Shown here in pieces: positions 1-11,480 of a DNA stretch of 64,000 nt. A program made the position numbers and the translations under genes. Positions within the stretch are counted from its first letter, which is position 1. Every line of letters starts with the position of its first letter. The stretch is taken from assembly GCF_030272615.1 (NCBI RefSeq), contig NC_081409.1, forward strand, positions 912,292,340-912,356,339, in the 5' to 3' direction. The DNA is from Cryptomeria japonica (Eukaryota; Streptophyta; Pinopsida; Cupressales; Cupressaceae). The notes under the pieces were generated by a model. That model had not been told where the DNA came from, searched no databases, and saw nothing but the letters and a program-made list of their open reading frames with translations.

Positions 1-636
1 GTTGGCACTCTCCTCATCTGTCTCAATCATGAACGAATTCAAATTATCATCACTAGTAGCACATTCTGGGACAGGTGTTCTCATTCTATGTGATTTTGAC
101 CTAGAACCTAGAAGCAAGGACCGTGTGGGATCCTCAGGGGTTGTTTCTTGACCAACCTTGAATTTCCTATAAAATTCCTCTTCTTCTGTGGGTTCACCTA
201 GTTCTCTGAATGTCTCGATGAGTTCATAGTCACTGGAGGATTTGTCTAAATCCCATTCCCATTCATTGGAGTCTATGGAATAGCGATTCTCTTGTTGAAT
301 TTTGGCAACTTTGATTTGTAATGCTTCTCCTGTCTTTTGAGTGTTTACCTTGGAAGACATGAAACCAAGTCCTTTCGAGCATTCCTTTTTGAATGTTAAT
401 TCATGTTGTAAAGGTTCAATGATACCTTCCTTTCTTAAGCCAAGAGGACTTTTGCCATCATACCCAAATTTTGGTAGGATCTTGAATCCTTTGCCATAAT
501 TTTCACATGGTATGTTGATGTGATCTTGTGTATCATTTTCAGGGTCTTTGTAAAGCATTTTGTATAAGTCTTCTTCTTCCAGTTCACCCCATCTTTGAAA
601 GATAGTAGGGTCCCATTTGAGTATAATGATGGATAC
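1..636 (-). pseudogene. Polyprotein segment after protease, with G-patch-like motif
   Basis: In the frame different from the 75-codon open stretch at 662-435, the minus strand reads through a Gly-rich block beginning NYGKGFKILPKFGYDGKSPL (about 515-450) followed by GLRKEG and EPL. The younger element has the matching block YGKGLLIMQRMGYDGQSALG at 40755-40815. The spacing of glycines and aromatic residues resembles a G-patch, an RNA-binding module also attached to protease in some retroviruses. Beyond it lies an acidic stretch (EWEWDLDKSSSDYE) that matches the acidic region before RT in the younger element. The segment runs off the window. Confidence 0.6.
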
Positions 637-2016
637 CTACTTATTAGGATGTGGTCTTCCATATTCTTTTGGTGAACTCATAACTTGTTGTAAGCACATG
701 GTTTGATTCAAAGTGTATTTACCCATGCCCTTGTCCTGAAATTTCCCTTTAAGTTCACCTTGTTTTGATGTCGAAGGTTTTAATGATTCAGGATCAATGT
801 ATGCAGAAGAAGGGACAACTTCCCTATTACTTGGAATGATCATCTCAGTTTTCGGTCTCAATTTATTGCAGTGTATGAATGGATTAGGATCACCATTAAC
901 TGTTATTTCAATTCTGTTGTGAGCAAACTTAATGCATTGGTGATATGTAGATGGGACTGCCCTCATTTCATGAATCCAAGGATGTCCTAGTAATATATTG
1001 TATGTGAGATCTAGGTCTAGGACTTGACAAACCACATCCTTTGTAAATGGCCCAACTCTGAGAGGCAAGGTGACTGTGCCTTTGGATGAACGCTCTTTGT
1101 CATCATATGCCTTGATGATAATTTTGTTTGTAGAATTCGCAGCTTTATTAGAATATCCCAATTGTTTAATAGTTCTCAATGTGCAAATGTTTAGACCTGC
1201 TCCTCCATCTATCAGGACTCGTTTTATTCGATGTTTTTGTATGAAGGCTTCAATGTGTAATGGTGCATTATGTGGTTGACTTACAAAGGCATTGTCAACT
1301 TCTGTGAATGTAAGGGAGTGTGGAATAGAAAGGTATCCCACCATGGCTTGAAACTAGTCCACGTTCAGATCAGTAGGGACAAAAGTGTCTCTCAAGATTT
1401 TGTCAAGAATGGCTTTATGTGTGGGGGATATGCGTAAGAGCTCAAGGATTGAGATGAGCGCGAGTGTCTTCCCCAACTATTCTACAAGGTCATACTCAGG
1501 TTTGGTTGATGAAGAAGCAGTGTTTTTAGCTGGAGCACCTTGCAAAGTGAATTTACCTTGACGAGTTGTAACATTACATTCAGAGGTAGGTTCAGAAGAA
1601 GATCCAATGCCTTTTAGGACGATCTTGGGTCTTTGGGTAGACTTCTTAGGTGTTTTTTCCTTGATGATAATGGTAGAGACATAATTGTCCATCGAAATGT
1701 GATTGATAGTTGAATCATAGTTATAGGATGCTCTGGTATAGTTGGTCTGGTCATCTGTGGCTTTAGCTTTTCCCTTGTCATGTTTTGGGAATGGTTCCTT
1801 AAACATCTCATGTTCTTGATTGGATGAGTGTCCTTCAATCTCAATGTCACCTCTATCAATAAGATCTTGTATGATGTTCTTCAGTCGATGACAATTTCCT
1901 GTTTTATGACCTTTGCTCTTATGAAATTCACAATATTCATCATCATTCCACCAATTTGGTTTGACCTTTGGCTCATATGGAGGAAAATCTAGAATTGTTA
2001 TTATTTTGTTTGCCAC
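637..2016 (-). pseudogene. Gag zinc knuckle plus retropepsin-like protease
   Basis: Two open pieces of one reading path. 2016-1477 has a knuckle of form C-x2-H-x4-H-x4-C (CEFHKSKGHKTGNC), followed by RLKNIIQDLIDRG; the second cysteine of the classical CCHC knuckle is a histidine here. 1344-637 has the aspartic-protease signature VLIDGGAGLNIC and, further on, NILLGHPWIHEM, the usual flap and hydrophobic-Gly region. Two in-frame TAG codons separate the pieces, and at both the aligned residue in the younger element is Gln, consistent with CAG to TAG change. Protease would cut the Gag-Pol polyprotein; this copy is dead. Confidence 0.8.
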
Positions 2017-3781
2017 TAGCTTTTTGAAGACTGATTCAAGTGGTTATCCCAATGGAGTGTACTTCTTTCATGATTTGGAAATGGTTTGAGTATTCACCTA
2101 ATTGTTTGTAGAGCTTGATCTGAAAAAAACAATTTTGGGTCGTACTGTATTGGTATCCATAACACCATCATTGACTGTGTTCTTGTTTTTATTCCAAAAT
2201 CTTGGCTTATCTTTTCTTTTAAAGTCCTCTTTGTTTTCTTTGAATATCTTAATGACTCCTTATTCAATTAGGACCTTCTCTATTGCTAAACCTTTTTCAA
2301 TGACGTCCTTGAAGGTGGACAAACAAGCTTTTCTTAGGTCATAACCAATGTCTTTGTTAACGTTCTACGTGAACATCTCTACCATTTGTTTCTGTGGAAT
2401 TTCACAAGAGCATCTACTGGCTAGATTCCTCCATCTTTGTAAAAATGATGAAAAATATTCTCCATCCTTTTGTTTGGTGTTGCACAAAGTAGTGACTGAT
2501 ATGTTTGTCTCTATGTTGTATGAGAAATGTTGGATAAATGCCTCAACTAAGTCACCCCATGACTTAATTCTAGGTGGGAGTTGGGAGAACCATTCCATAG
2601 CTTGATCACCTAAGCTTTGTGGAAATAATCTCATCAAATATGTCTCTTTTGTTGCTACCTCAATGCAAGCTGTGAAAAATTGTCTTATATGTGCCTTAGG
2701 ATCCCCTTTTCCTCTGTACTTATCAAACTTAGGTGTCACGAAATGTGTAGGAAATGGAGGCATTGGAATTATTTTGTCAAATGGATAAGGACATATGTCT
2801 CTCATTGTGTAAGTTGGCTTCGGTGTATTTATGTCCTCTATTTTCTTTTGTAAGTTCTTGATTTGTTGTTCCAAATTATTCTTAGGTGGAGACTGACTTC
2901 TTGGACCATACCCCATGCTTGAGGCACCGGGTGGAGGAGGAGCATGTTGCATATATGGATGATATTGATCATACACATGTTCATATGGAGGAGGTCTATA
3001 ATGATGTTGTGTATATGTACCACTTTGGTATAGAATCATGGTGAGGAATGGAATATCTGCTTTGTCCATGTATACCATACTCTATAAGAATGTCATGAGT
3101 TTGTTCTTGTGTGTTCCCCCAAAATTTGACACGGGGTTTCCTTGTGTCCAAATTTGGAATATGCCTTTGAATATCCAATTGCTTTGGTGGTTGATCCTTA
3201 GCATTGGTATGTGATTGAGTATATTTTTCTGCATAAGACTTCTATGATGGTCTGTGAAGGTGAGTATCATACTCTTGACCATGTGTATGTGGGACCTCAG
3301 GTTTTTGAAACAAAGATGATGGTGATTCAAGCACCATATGTGGTCCTCTATTGCCTCCACTATTAGGCCTCCTTTGATCCATGTTGAGGTGAGGTTGTTG
3401 CAAAGGTCGATTATCCATTATTTGAGACATGTAAAAATCATGAGGGATCTTGGCTCCACTTTGTGCCATCACTTGTAAGAAGTATTGTCTATCTCTCCTC
3501 ATTATTTCCTCAACCAATCGATTGAAATGGGGATCCATAATGGTGTCTTCCACTTTTGCTGAATGTACTGAAATGTTGTCCATATTGTCATTGTGTGTAT
3601 CATTGTTGTTTGTAGTGTCCATGTTCTCAACATTTGGAATGTTTCTATAAGCATCCATGTCAGGTAATGTAGTATGATCAGAATTGAAATAGATATCATT
3701 GTCAAACTCATAGGAACTCATGTTTGCAGACTCTTGAGACTCTTTAGCTTCTCTCCTAGATTTTTTGGGAACGGGTTTCAA
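2017..3781 (-). pseudogene. gag: Gag polyprotein remnant
   Basis: Gag would form the particle that packages element RNA. The ATG at 3781 begins a hydrophilic N-terminal region (open to 3242). Another piece, 3078-2365, carries the retrotransposon-gag core: YRGKGDP, YLMRLFPQSLG, AMEWFSQLPP, FSYNIET and SSFLQRWRNL in the usual order. The first piece ends at a stop near 3242 but continues in frame to about 3082; the core is in a different frame, so there is at least one frameshift near 3080. Below 2365 the frame continues with several stops toward the knuckle region. Identity rests on alignment with gag of the younger element in this window. Confidence 0.8.
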
Positions 3782-4289
3782 CCATGAACTAGATATTGAC
3801 CAAGATGTGTGAGACTAGATGAAAAATGGAAAGAGTATGGAAGACCAAGAGTTGGATGGAATGTAAATGAATCTGAGGTGTACTTGCAATGTCCAAAGTG
3901 TAAGACCAAGTATGTATGTAGTAGAGTAGGCATGAATTCCAAAGAGATGATAGTTTCTCTTGATGAGGTAAGTTGACCTTGACTCTAAGTAAGACCAAAT
4001 GAGACCCAAAGGTGATAGACCTTGATGAGGGACCACTTAGCAAAATGATGTTGTATGTAGAGTGTTGACAAAGTATGATGAGGACAAGCAAGTGACCTTT
4101 TGACTCTAGTTTAGACAAATGTGAATGTAATGTAAGGTGTAAAGCAATGATGGACTTTTTGAGGCCCAAAAATAGGTTGAATGCTAGATGAAAACCCAGA
4201 GAGATACCTAGGAAGCTCAATAAGTCTGAAACTAGTTGTTACTTGTTTGCTGGATTATGAAAGTTTTCAATGACGTGCTTGTATACTTC

Positions 4290-4475
4290 ACAAAAGTGCT
4301 CAAATGACACATACGCTATTCTGTCAGACACAGACGCGCTTAAATGACACAGACGTGGTTCTGTCAGACACATACGCGTTCCTGAGATGTTGTAAATGCA
4401 ATGTTGCTCAAGAGAACACAGACGCATTTCTGCCCTTCACAGACGCAGTTCTATGAACAGACGCGTTTCTCAAAA
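4290..4475 (-). repeat. CACAGACGCG motif cluster, proximal
   Basis: About seven imperfect copies of a word like CACAGACGCG (variants CACATACGCG, CACAGACGTGG, CACAGACGCA) separated by 15-50 bases of unrelated sequence. Because the flanks are not conserved this is not a simple tandem array. On the coding (minus) strand the word reads CGCGTCTGTG. Confidence 0.65.
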
Positions 4476-5674
4476 CTTTGTGCAATTTTTCCAATATGTG
4501 AAGTGACTTGTTGTGACCAAATCTGAATGTTTGACTGTTTTTCATGACAAGAGGACACAATGTTGATGAGGACTCAATGTTTGCAAGTGTTTAGACCCAA
4601 AAATGACTCAAAGAAAAGTGTGTTGTTTGATGTAAAAATGTTTTGCATACACTTGAAGACACAACAGACACAGTGTTTTAATGTTTGGTCTTGAATGTTT
4701 GATTGTTCAAAATAAGACAAGCACAATTCTTATGGTTGGCCAGGACAATAGTTGTTTATTCCCACATGAGGCTACGCTATTCAGAGCGGATACTTAGATG
4801 CTTGACCCCACTGGCTCCACCCTCAGCACTCACTTCTCGGTGCAACCAAGCATCAGTCCCCATGGAAACTTCCCATGGCGAACTTTGTACCTCTACTAAG
4901 AACCGTATGTGTGTGGGCCGCTTCAGAGGTTTGACCTCCTGCCCCAACAACTAGAAGGATTTTGGCTTCTAAAACAAAAAGGTGCTAGTAAGGGCATCCG
5001 CTCATGTGGCCATACATGCGGCATTTTCAGCTCTATTAATACAGAAGGCTCCCAGCCGGTAGGGGTTACACCCTACAACTGATCAAATAAATTTGATCAA
5101 ACGGGTTTATGTGGAGACATAGTGTCGGTATGAACTAATTAGCACACATTATCCATAGTTTTCACCATGAATACAGTTGTTTATAGTGGTTCGGAAGAGG
5201 TGGGTTTTCCTCGCTACCACTTGGGTTGTTCTCTCCTCACTAGAGGTCCTAATGACCACACAGGGAGACAGACCCTCTAAAGATGAAACAAAAAGAGCCT
5301 ATTGCTTAAGACACAAAAGACACTGGTTCAATTTTAGTGCACCAATTGAAGTGTTTGCTAGTCTATGAAAATAAGGCACACAATAAAGATCAAAAACCCT
5401 TGCCAAGGTCCTGCAACAAAGATCTATTAGTAGTTTCAAATGATCACTCCTTCCTGCAAGCACACAAGTTAGGTAAATTTTAGATCCAAAAGACATTGTG
5501 AAATAGGGGCCTTCAACAAAACGATTTTTGCTTTCAAGACAAGCTGCACCAATTTTGTTAGCTAGATCTGAAGATGTTAGCTCAATATAAACCAGATCCG
5601 AAGCATTAAAAGCAAGACAAAATGGCGAAAAATGAAAACCTTAAATGAGGAATTTTTTATTTTATTTTTTGAAA

Positions 5675-6095
5675 ACACAGATGCGATTTTACCCTACACA
5701 GACGCGATTTTACCCAACACAGACGCGATTCCACAACACAGACGCGTTTTAACACCTCACAGATGCGTTTCTGCAAAAAAAATGCAAAACAAAAAATCCT
5801 ACAAGACACAAACATGATTAAAATAATCACAGACGCGGCTAAATCTCACAAACGCGATTAAATCGCCCACAGACACGCCTATAATGAAAACCTGCAATCT
5901 GGAAAATGAAAATACTATCGGAAACACAAACACGATTCAGAGGTTCACAGATGCGATTCGGGAACACAAACACGATCCTGCAATCTGCAAAAAAAAGTGA
6001 AATAATTTCGAAGATGCAGACGCGATTCTAGATGTCACAGACGCGACAGAAAATAAAAAACGCGATCTGAAAGTACACAAACACGAAACTATCAA
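5675..6095 (-). repeat. CACAGACGCG motif cluster, distal (next to the LTR)
   Basis: About 15-18 copies of (A)CACAGACGCGATT and decayed forms (ACACAAACACGATT, CACAGATGCGATT) spaced 15-35 bases. Decayed copies mostly show CG to CA or TG changes, as expected of methylated CpG. It sits just downstream of the LTR, the same place as the AGCGCT array in the younger element. Confidence 0.7.
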
Positions 6096-6175
6096 AATGT
6101 TGTCAGAAGTGTCAGATCTGCAACTTCAAAAACACAAAATCTACAATAAAAGATGTTAAATGCAAAAAGGGACAA

Positions 6176-6198
6176 GTGTCCCACCGGGTGTGCCAAAA
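6176..6198 (-). promoter_or_regulatory. Putative primer-binding site
   Basis: Reading leftward from the LTR edge the minus strand begins TTTTGGCACACCCGGTGGG. TGG is expected opposite the CCA end of a primer tRNA. I cannot assign the tRNA. A close relative of this string flanks the LTR at 30515. Confidence 0.5.
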
Positions 6199-6998
6199 TG
6201 TATACGGTGAAAATGGATAACAACAATAATATTGAAAGACAATGAATTCAACCACAAAACCCTAGCCTAACAACAACAAAGATCCACCATAACATATGAA
6301 GATTACCTAAGACAATGCAAATCAAATGAAATCACAAAGATTATACCATCACATGTCCAATAGGGTTTGGATCTCCATTCTTCCTATCTCCATTGATCTT
6401 GCTTGATATATTTGCTCTCAGATTTTATATGTGCACAAGAGCTCAACAAAGAACAGAAATGTGGTTGCAAGTAGGATCGCATATGAAAGTTCGAATGCTA
6501 AGATGCTTGATTAGAATCTATATGTCTAGGGGGTTGAATGCATAGGGTTGATAATGAAGGAAGCATCTCCTTATATAGAAGATACTATATGAAATGAAGG
6601 AATAAGATTGAGAGGTGTAAAAGATAAATGGTCGGCTATGATTAGAGGGTAGGTAAAGAAAATAAGAAAATAATAAAAGGGTAGGTAGTGTATGAATTAA
6701 GAGATGAATGGCATGTGTCATGGGTAGAAAAGGTTAATGAATTAATTAAATAAATAAAGATTTATTTAATTAATAGAAGAAGTGGGATCAATTAAATAAA
6801 TAAAATACTTATTTAATTTAGAAAAAGGATAATTTAAATAAATAAATGTATTTATTTAAATGAGAAATAAGGCTAGAAGAGGATAAATGAATTAATTAAA
6901 TAAATAAAGATTTATTTAATTAATAGAATAATTAGGCTAAAATAATTAAATAAATAAAATATTTATTTAATTAGACATGACAATTTTAGGTGTCTACA
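6199..6998 (-). repeat. 5' LTR of the first Tat-type element
   Basis: 800 bp from TGTATACGG to GTGTCTACA on the plus strand, so TG...CA. Read in the element's sense it begins TGTAGACACCTAAAA, like other LTR starts in this window. The part at 6730-6980 is built from repeats of an AATTAATTAAATAAATA-like block, echoed in the LTR of the younger element. The partner LTR lies outside the window, so the edges rest on termini, adjacency to the primer-like site, and resumption of an open frame at 6999. Confidence 0.7.
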
Positions 6999-8356
6999 GT
7001 ACACTATATGAATTATTTTAGCAAAGCATTGATTGAATTGTCATCCCTTATTCCAAAAGAGTTGTATGATATCTTGGATGCTCGGAGACACACGACCGGT
7101 GTAGAAGATGAAAGGCTAAAAGAACTAATCCTAGTAAAGTTGTGTCCGGAAATAACAAGAGAAGATATTCCAAGGATTTTGGGACTTGCAAAGGAAATTT
7201 TTTGGAGTAGGCATAGAGTAAATAAAATAATGTTCAGAAGGGTAGATGAAGTGGTGACAGATACAAAAGGTATTTTGAGGAAAATTAGAAAAAAAATAAC
7301 TATAAGGTTATTCCGGAGAAGGATGACTCCCAACTGGAAGGACATTCAAGCAAGTATACTTCTCCTCTAGTGATCCATGTATAGACAGAAGTTTCTCAGG
7401 ATCAAGCAACTGTATAGATTGATCTGGTTGAACAAGAAACTTCAGTTGGTGCCACTAATGAGCAAGTAGTTGAGAACTCCAATGATGCTACTTAGGATCC
7501 TCCTAAGATAGAAATGATTGTTGAGATGATAGCTAAGGAGTTAGGCAAAGTAGGAAAGGGTGATGGAGATGGTGAGAAAGGTGAAGATGATGTAAATACT
7601 AAATAACCTATGAAGGAGAAGGATGAAGAAAAAACAAATGAATCTTCGACAACCATGACAAAAGCCATTGTTCCTGATAAAGGAAAGTAGATTGCAGTTG
7701 AGGATGATCTTCCTCATGGTCTGATAGACTCAAGTACTTTGTCCCCTCTACAAGCACTAAAATTGGCCACCCTTGCGTAGATCAAGGCCAGTGAGGACTT
7801 ACTTAAGTCTGCATCAGAAGAGAAAGAGGTGATATCTTTGGCAGCTGCAATTTTGGAGAAAGTTTTGCCTAACCTTGAGCAGATTTCCAATGAATTGCCC
7901 TTTGGTAAGCTTAAGGATATGTTAAATATAATAGAAACTGATTTTATATCATTAGAGAAAGATGCATATATAAAGGTCTTGAATAAGTTCAATGAGATGA
8001 GGCTTCAAACCTATTTGAAAACAATTGAGGCTGATAGGGAAGTTTTGAAGTTTGCGGTGAAAAGTGTAGAAGATGCAATAGATGAAGGCGACAAAATATT
8101 CAAATCATGTCTTTTTTTGCCCAAGTTTATTGCAGATATTGATAAGAAATCAAGAGATCTTGAAGGGAAACTAGCCAGTATTGGTCATTCATTTGCCTCT
8201 AATTCAATTTTTCCAAGTTCCCTTGAAGCTCAAATAATGGATCTTACTGATAAAATAAAGGGCTTGAATAGAGAAAAAGAGAAAGTGTTAAGAAGAGTGG
8301 GAGAACTTAGAAGTTTGATCACTCCCCATATGGACACCTTTCATGGAGCTCAGTAG
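6999..8356 (+). pseudogene. Decayed 3' ORF of the Sirevirus-like element (possibly env-like third ORF)
   Basis: The reading frame is already open at the gypsy insertion edge and runs to 7370 (blocks SSLIPKELYDILDARR, LILVKLCPEITREDIPRIL). A second open piece at 7829-8356 is Lys/Glu-rich and heptad-like (LEKVLPNLEQISNELPFGKL, LNREKEKVLRRVGELRSL), suggesting coiled coil. Between them are several stops. Sireviruses often carry an extra ORF with coiled coils between pol and the 3' LTR; position and composition fit, but I see no clear membrane segment and no catalytic motif. The apparent ATG at 6990 lies in the inserted LTR and is fortuitous. Confidence 0.5.
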
Positions 8357-8589
8357 GATGCATGCAGTCAATGCTTTAGGTATACTGGTGCCATTGGATC
8401 TCAAAGGCATTGAAGTTCATGCATACATGTTTAGTGCTCTGATTAATGCTTAGATTGTTTCCTGAGAGGATGGAATGAGTACTTGATATCCTTGAAGGTC
8501 ACTTATGCAGACATTTTTAAATTCATGTAAATTATTGCATTCATTTGTACATTAGTTTTAGCGGATTCCTACCCTTTGCCATTGATGCC

Positions 8590-8601
8590 AAAGGGGGAGA
8601 G
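8590..8601 (+). promoter_or_regulatory. Polypurine tract, upstream copy
   Basis: AAAGGGGGAGAG preceded by TTGCCATTGATGCC. The same arrangement recurs 150 bases downstream next to the LTR. Confidence 0.6.
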
Positions 8602-8740
8602 AGTTGGAAAAGAGTGCAGTGAAAAATGATGCTCATTCATGGGGGAGTTAGTTGAATGTATAGATTTTAGATTGTTAGATTGCTTGCAGTTCTTAGAGCT
8701 TTGGAACATTTATCATTTTTCACAGTGTTGCCATCAATGC

Positions 8741-8750
8741 AAAAGGGGGA
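8741..8750 (+). promoter_or_regulatory. Polypurine tract at the 3' LTR
   Basis: AAAAGGGGGA preceded by TTGCCATCAATGC and followed three bases later by the LTR start TGTTGGCATAAG; expected primer for plus-strand DNA synthesis. Confidence 0.7.
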
Positions 8751-8753
8751 TAT

Positions 8754-9915
8754 TGTTGGCATAAGACACTATTCTGGTGATGCTCCGGTGAAGATTGATG
8801 TTGTCTAGTGATGAGATTTCTTAGGAGTTGCCATTGATGGCAACTCAGCCTATTGGTCTTATCTGGTATGGAGTTTGGGATATCCAGACGTCTTCAATAA
8901 GTTCTGGTATAAGTCTGTTGGTGATACTCAGTGTACAGTTTTGGTGAGAATTTATGTTTTCCGATTATGTGTTTTTGGTTTATGTGATCAGAGTCAAGTT
9001 GATTGAGTATGATAATCAGATTATCACACAATCCTATCCTCTGGTGTTGTTTCTTAAGCATGTTAGTAGGTCCAGTATATGGTAGAGCAGTAAAACATGG
9101 TTATCTTCATTATTGGTGGTGTAACGTGTGGACCAGATTCTTTGAGATGATTCTGGTGGTTGTTGGTAAGTTCGAGGTAATTGAACTAACTTATGGTAGG
9201 TGTGTGATCATATATTTTGGATCCGGAATATGGTTTTGTGAAGATTTGAGCTGACTTAAAGCTACACGTTTCATATTCTAATATTTTGAGAAGTCGACTT
9301 TTGGGAGATCAATTTTGTTAGTGCGGATATATAAGATCGACTTGGTTAATTCTTTTGTGTGATGAGAAGATATGAGAGATGATTTTGGGAGTGATTGAAT
9401 GTAGTTTCATGTGCGCACCTTAAGTTTTGTTGATTCAGTAATCAGTAGCAGAGCAAAACAGAGTAGTTTATCAAAACAACAACAACTGATCACTTTGTGC
9501 CTAACCAAAATTTTCATTTGACATAGTTAGATGTTTTTCTTCAATTCATTACTCTTTGCAATCAAATTTTGTATTAGCCTATAAGGTAGTGAGCCTTCCT
9601 CTGGGTTGTAGCCCTTTTGTAATTGAGCAGTGAGCTCTAGGCAATGTGCCTGAATGCAAGTGCATTCCAACTTTTGTAATATTGTTTTACTACTGGCCAT
9701 AGTATAATAATATTGTGGGTACTCAGTCCCACTATGGTTTTTCCCTTTCTGGGTTTCCACATAAAAATATTGGTGTTATGGTTATGTACTTATTTGCTTT
9801 ATGTTTCTACATTATAGTTTTTGTTATTAGCATCTGGTGGATAACAAATCAGTATAATAAATTTGTAATTACCGAAACACTGATTCACCCCCCCTCTTAG
9901 TGTTCATTGATTCCA
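8754..9915 (+). repeat. 3' LTR, Sirevirus-like
   Basis: Starts TGTTGGCATAAGACAC after the purine tract. TATATAA at 9328-9334 is a plausible TATA box. Conserved downstream strings at 9630-9780 and the run ending GATTCACCCCCCCTCTTAG (9882-9900) match those in the solo LTR at 31997-33401. The exact 3' end (9905-9915) is uncertain because the partner LTR is absent. Confidence 0.65.
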
Positions 9916-10062
9916 ATAGCTGTATATATTGTTTATGACTCTAGTAAAAAAAATTGATACAACAACATATTCAATTTGTGCTAGAGAAGTATGCTTGTAC
10001 TATTCTAAAAATTTAGAACATTTCACATTTGTTTCATTACATAAAGTATGTTCAAAGAAGTT
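9916..10062. other. Short unannotated spacer
   Basis: AT-rich sequence between the Sirevirus-like LTR and the LINE insertion point; nothing recognised. Confidence 0.5.
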
Positions 10063-10102
10063 AAATTGAGCACCCGTTCATGGGTTCTCAAGGGTTCATC
10101 CT

Positions 10103-10603
10103 TTGTGTGGGGAGCATAGGCAGGAGGAGGAATTGTGCTCTAAGCTGGAGGAGGGGTGGATTAAAATAAATTTTGATGGGGCATCTAGGGGTAACCTGGG
10201 CAGTTCCGGGGTAGGATGTGTTGCTCGTGACGAAAACGGGGTGATCCTCTTCAAGGGAGCGAAGAGAATACAAGATGGGACTAATAATGACGCCGAGGTG
10301 CAAGCTGCATTATTAGCAGTTGAATTGGTCGTTAACATGAAGACCTCTAAGGTGCACTTGGAAGGAGATTCTAAGGTTGCGGTGAATGCAATTATGAAAG
10401 GAGTAACCCCGAGCTAGTGACTAAATAAATTCATAGCTCTAATTTGTTCGAAATTGAACAATTTCCAATATTTTCGGATATCTCACATTAGGAGGGGTGG
10501 AAATGCTTTAGCGGATGCCTTATCAAATGTGGCATTTGAATTGGACAAAGGAGTGATGAGGTGGTGGGATAAAGATGACGCTATAACACAATGGCATGTT
10601 TAA
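10103..10603 (+). pseudogene. LINE ORF2 C-terminal RNase H domain
   Basis: The protein reads GWIKINFDGASRGNLGSSGV, then NNDAEVQAALLAVEL, then VHLEGDSKVAVNAI: the D-E-D order of the plant LINE RNase H domain. After two adjacent stops (10415-10420) the same frame continues with SHIRRGGNALADALSNVA, the usual last block with its Asp, and ends at TAA 10601-10603. The domain would remove RNA from RNA-DNA hybrids. The front of the protein, including endonuclease and RT, is lost to 5' truncation. Confidence 0.8.
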
Positions 10604-10683
10604 ATTGTCTTGTACCATATAGTACCACCAAGCAAATTGAAGTGTGAGAGAGCATGTTTTCATTATCTACTTGTGGGCCTAGG

Positions 10684-11480
10684 TTAGCTCAACCGACACT
10701 GGAAATTAATGCCGATGAACTTTGTAGTGACGGTGGAGGTGGAGACAAACTCATTAATATAAATAATGAGAATGAATGCCCATTTGATGTAGATGGTGGG
10801 AGCTCTCCTGGGATTGAGAGAGTGGTTTATTGACAGAGAAAGGTGGTCCCATGGTTGGCAAGAGTAATGGAGGCCAATTTCAATTTGAAAACTAACAAAA
10901 TGATGTCATCATTTTGGGGGTCGATTCTGAAGAGACAGTTGAAGACCATGTTTAGGTCGTAGGAGCCATTATTCCTGAAGGTTGTGCAGTTGGTGTTGGG
11001 ATAAGAGGTGGTGGTAATTGGCTACAGGTATAGAACAAGGGCAGACATCTATTCTCTTATAATGGCTTGGTGACTCAAATTGGACTTTAGTGGGCGGTGC
11101 TAGGATGGGGGTTTGATATGTCAGAAGGAATTCCAGAGCAACTTGTTGAACTTAGGGGTAGACATATGCATATTCCTTTTCTTAGATGGAGAGAATAAGC
11201 GAAGGCCCAATTTCAAGAGATGGCGAAATGGGGATGGGAGGCTCTGAAGATGTATGTCCAAATTATGGAGCCAGAGGAGATCATCAAGAAGGCACACGCG
11301 GAAGTAGGGGATGAGGAAGTGGATGGAAGGAGGTTGTGACCAAAGACCAAACTCTTATCTACGAAATTGGCAAAGAAAAATGTGCCTTTGGTAATTCTCC
11401 TGGATGAAGGAGGAGGCGGGATAGGTGGAGAGGTAAGCGTTGCAGTTGTGAAAGAGGAGGAGGTGGAGCGAGAATGACTT
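10684..11480 (+). pseudogene. Unrecognised decayed coding sequence downstream of LINE RNase H
   Basis: Within the LINE, past the RNase H stop, different frames hold protein-like stretches such as EGIPEQLVELRGRHMHIPFL, EMAKWGWEALKMYVQIMEPE and GGEVSVAVVKEEEVERE, broken by stops. It ends near an AT-rich 3' tail region. I do not recognise the family. It could be a further domain or second ORF of this LINE, or a captured sequence. Confidence 0.4.

Larger units (their letters stand above)
3782..6198 (-). other. Long 5' leader of the first Tat-type element
   Basis: About 2.4 kb between the primer-site region and the gag ATG, with no open frame I would call a gene. It holds two clusters of a CACAGACGCG motif (listed separately) and a GC-richer island at about 4740-5300 with no coding signature. 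Leaders of 2 kb or more occur in both Tat-type elements here. Confidence 0.6.
1..6998 (-). mobile_element. Ty3/gypsy (Tat-type) LTR retrotransposon, right part only
   Basis: Reading leftward on the minus strand: LTR (6199-6998), primer-site-like sequence, a 2.4-kb leader with motif arrays, then gag, zinc knuckle and protease running off the window edge. RT, RNase H, integrase and the 3' LTR would lie left of base 1. Gag and protease match the 33.8-52.7 kb element along their length (shared words include CPYPFD, YRGKGDP, YLMRLFPQSLG, GAGLNIC), so the two are separate families of one lineage. The right LTR edge falls inside the open coding sequence that resumes at 6999, so this element is nested in the Sirevirus-like element. 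Many stops and at least one frameshift make it inactive. Confidence 0.85.
6999..9915 (+). mobile_element. Sirevirus-like Ty1/copia element, 3' part
   Basis: Plus-strand coding remnant (6999-8356), two purine tracts (8590-8601 and 8741-8750), then an LTR (8754 to about 9915). The LTR has the U5-type strings of this group (GTGGTTTTTCCC-like, a TCCACATAAAAAT run, GATTCACCCCCCCT near the end). Repeated polypurine tracts before the 3' LTR are a reported Sirevirus trait. The 5' part is missing because the gypsy element is inserted at 6998/6999. Confidence 0.65.

Noticed and set aside
4703-5368. Open frames in the GC-richer leader island of the first element
   Set aside because: On the strand opposite gag, short, with no family resemblance; more likely structured leader RNA.
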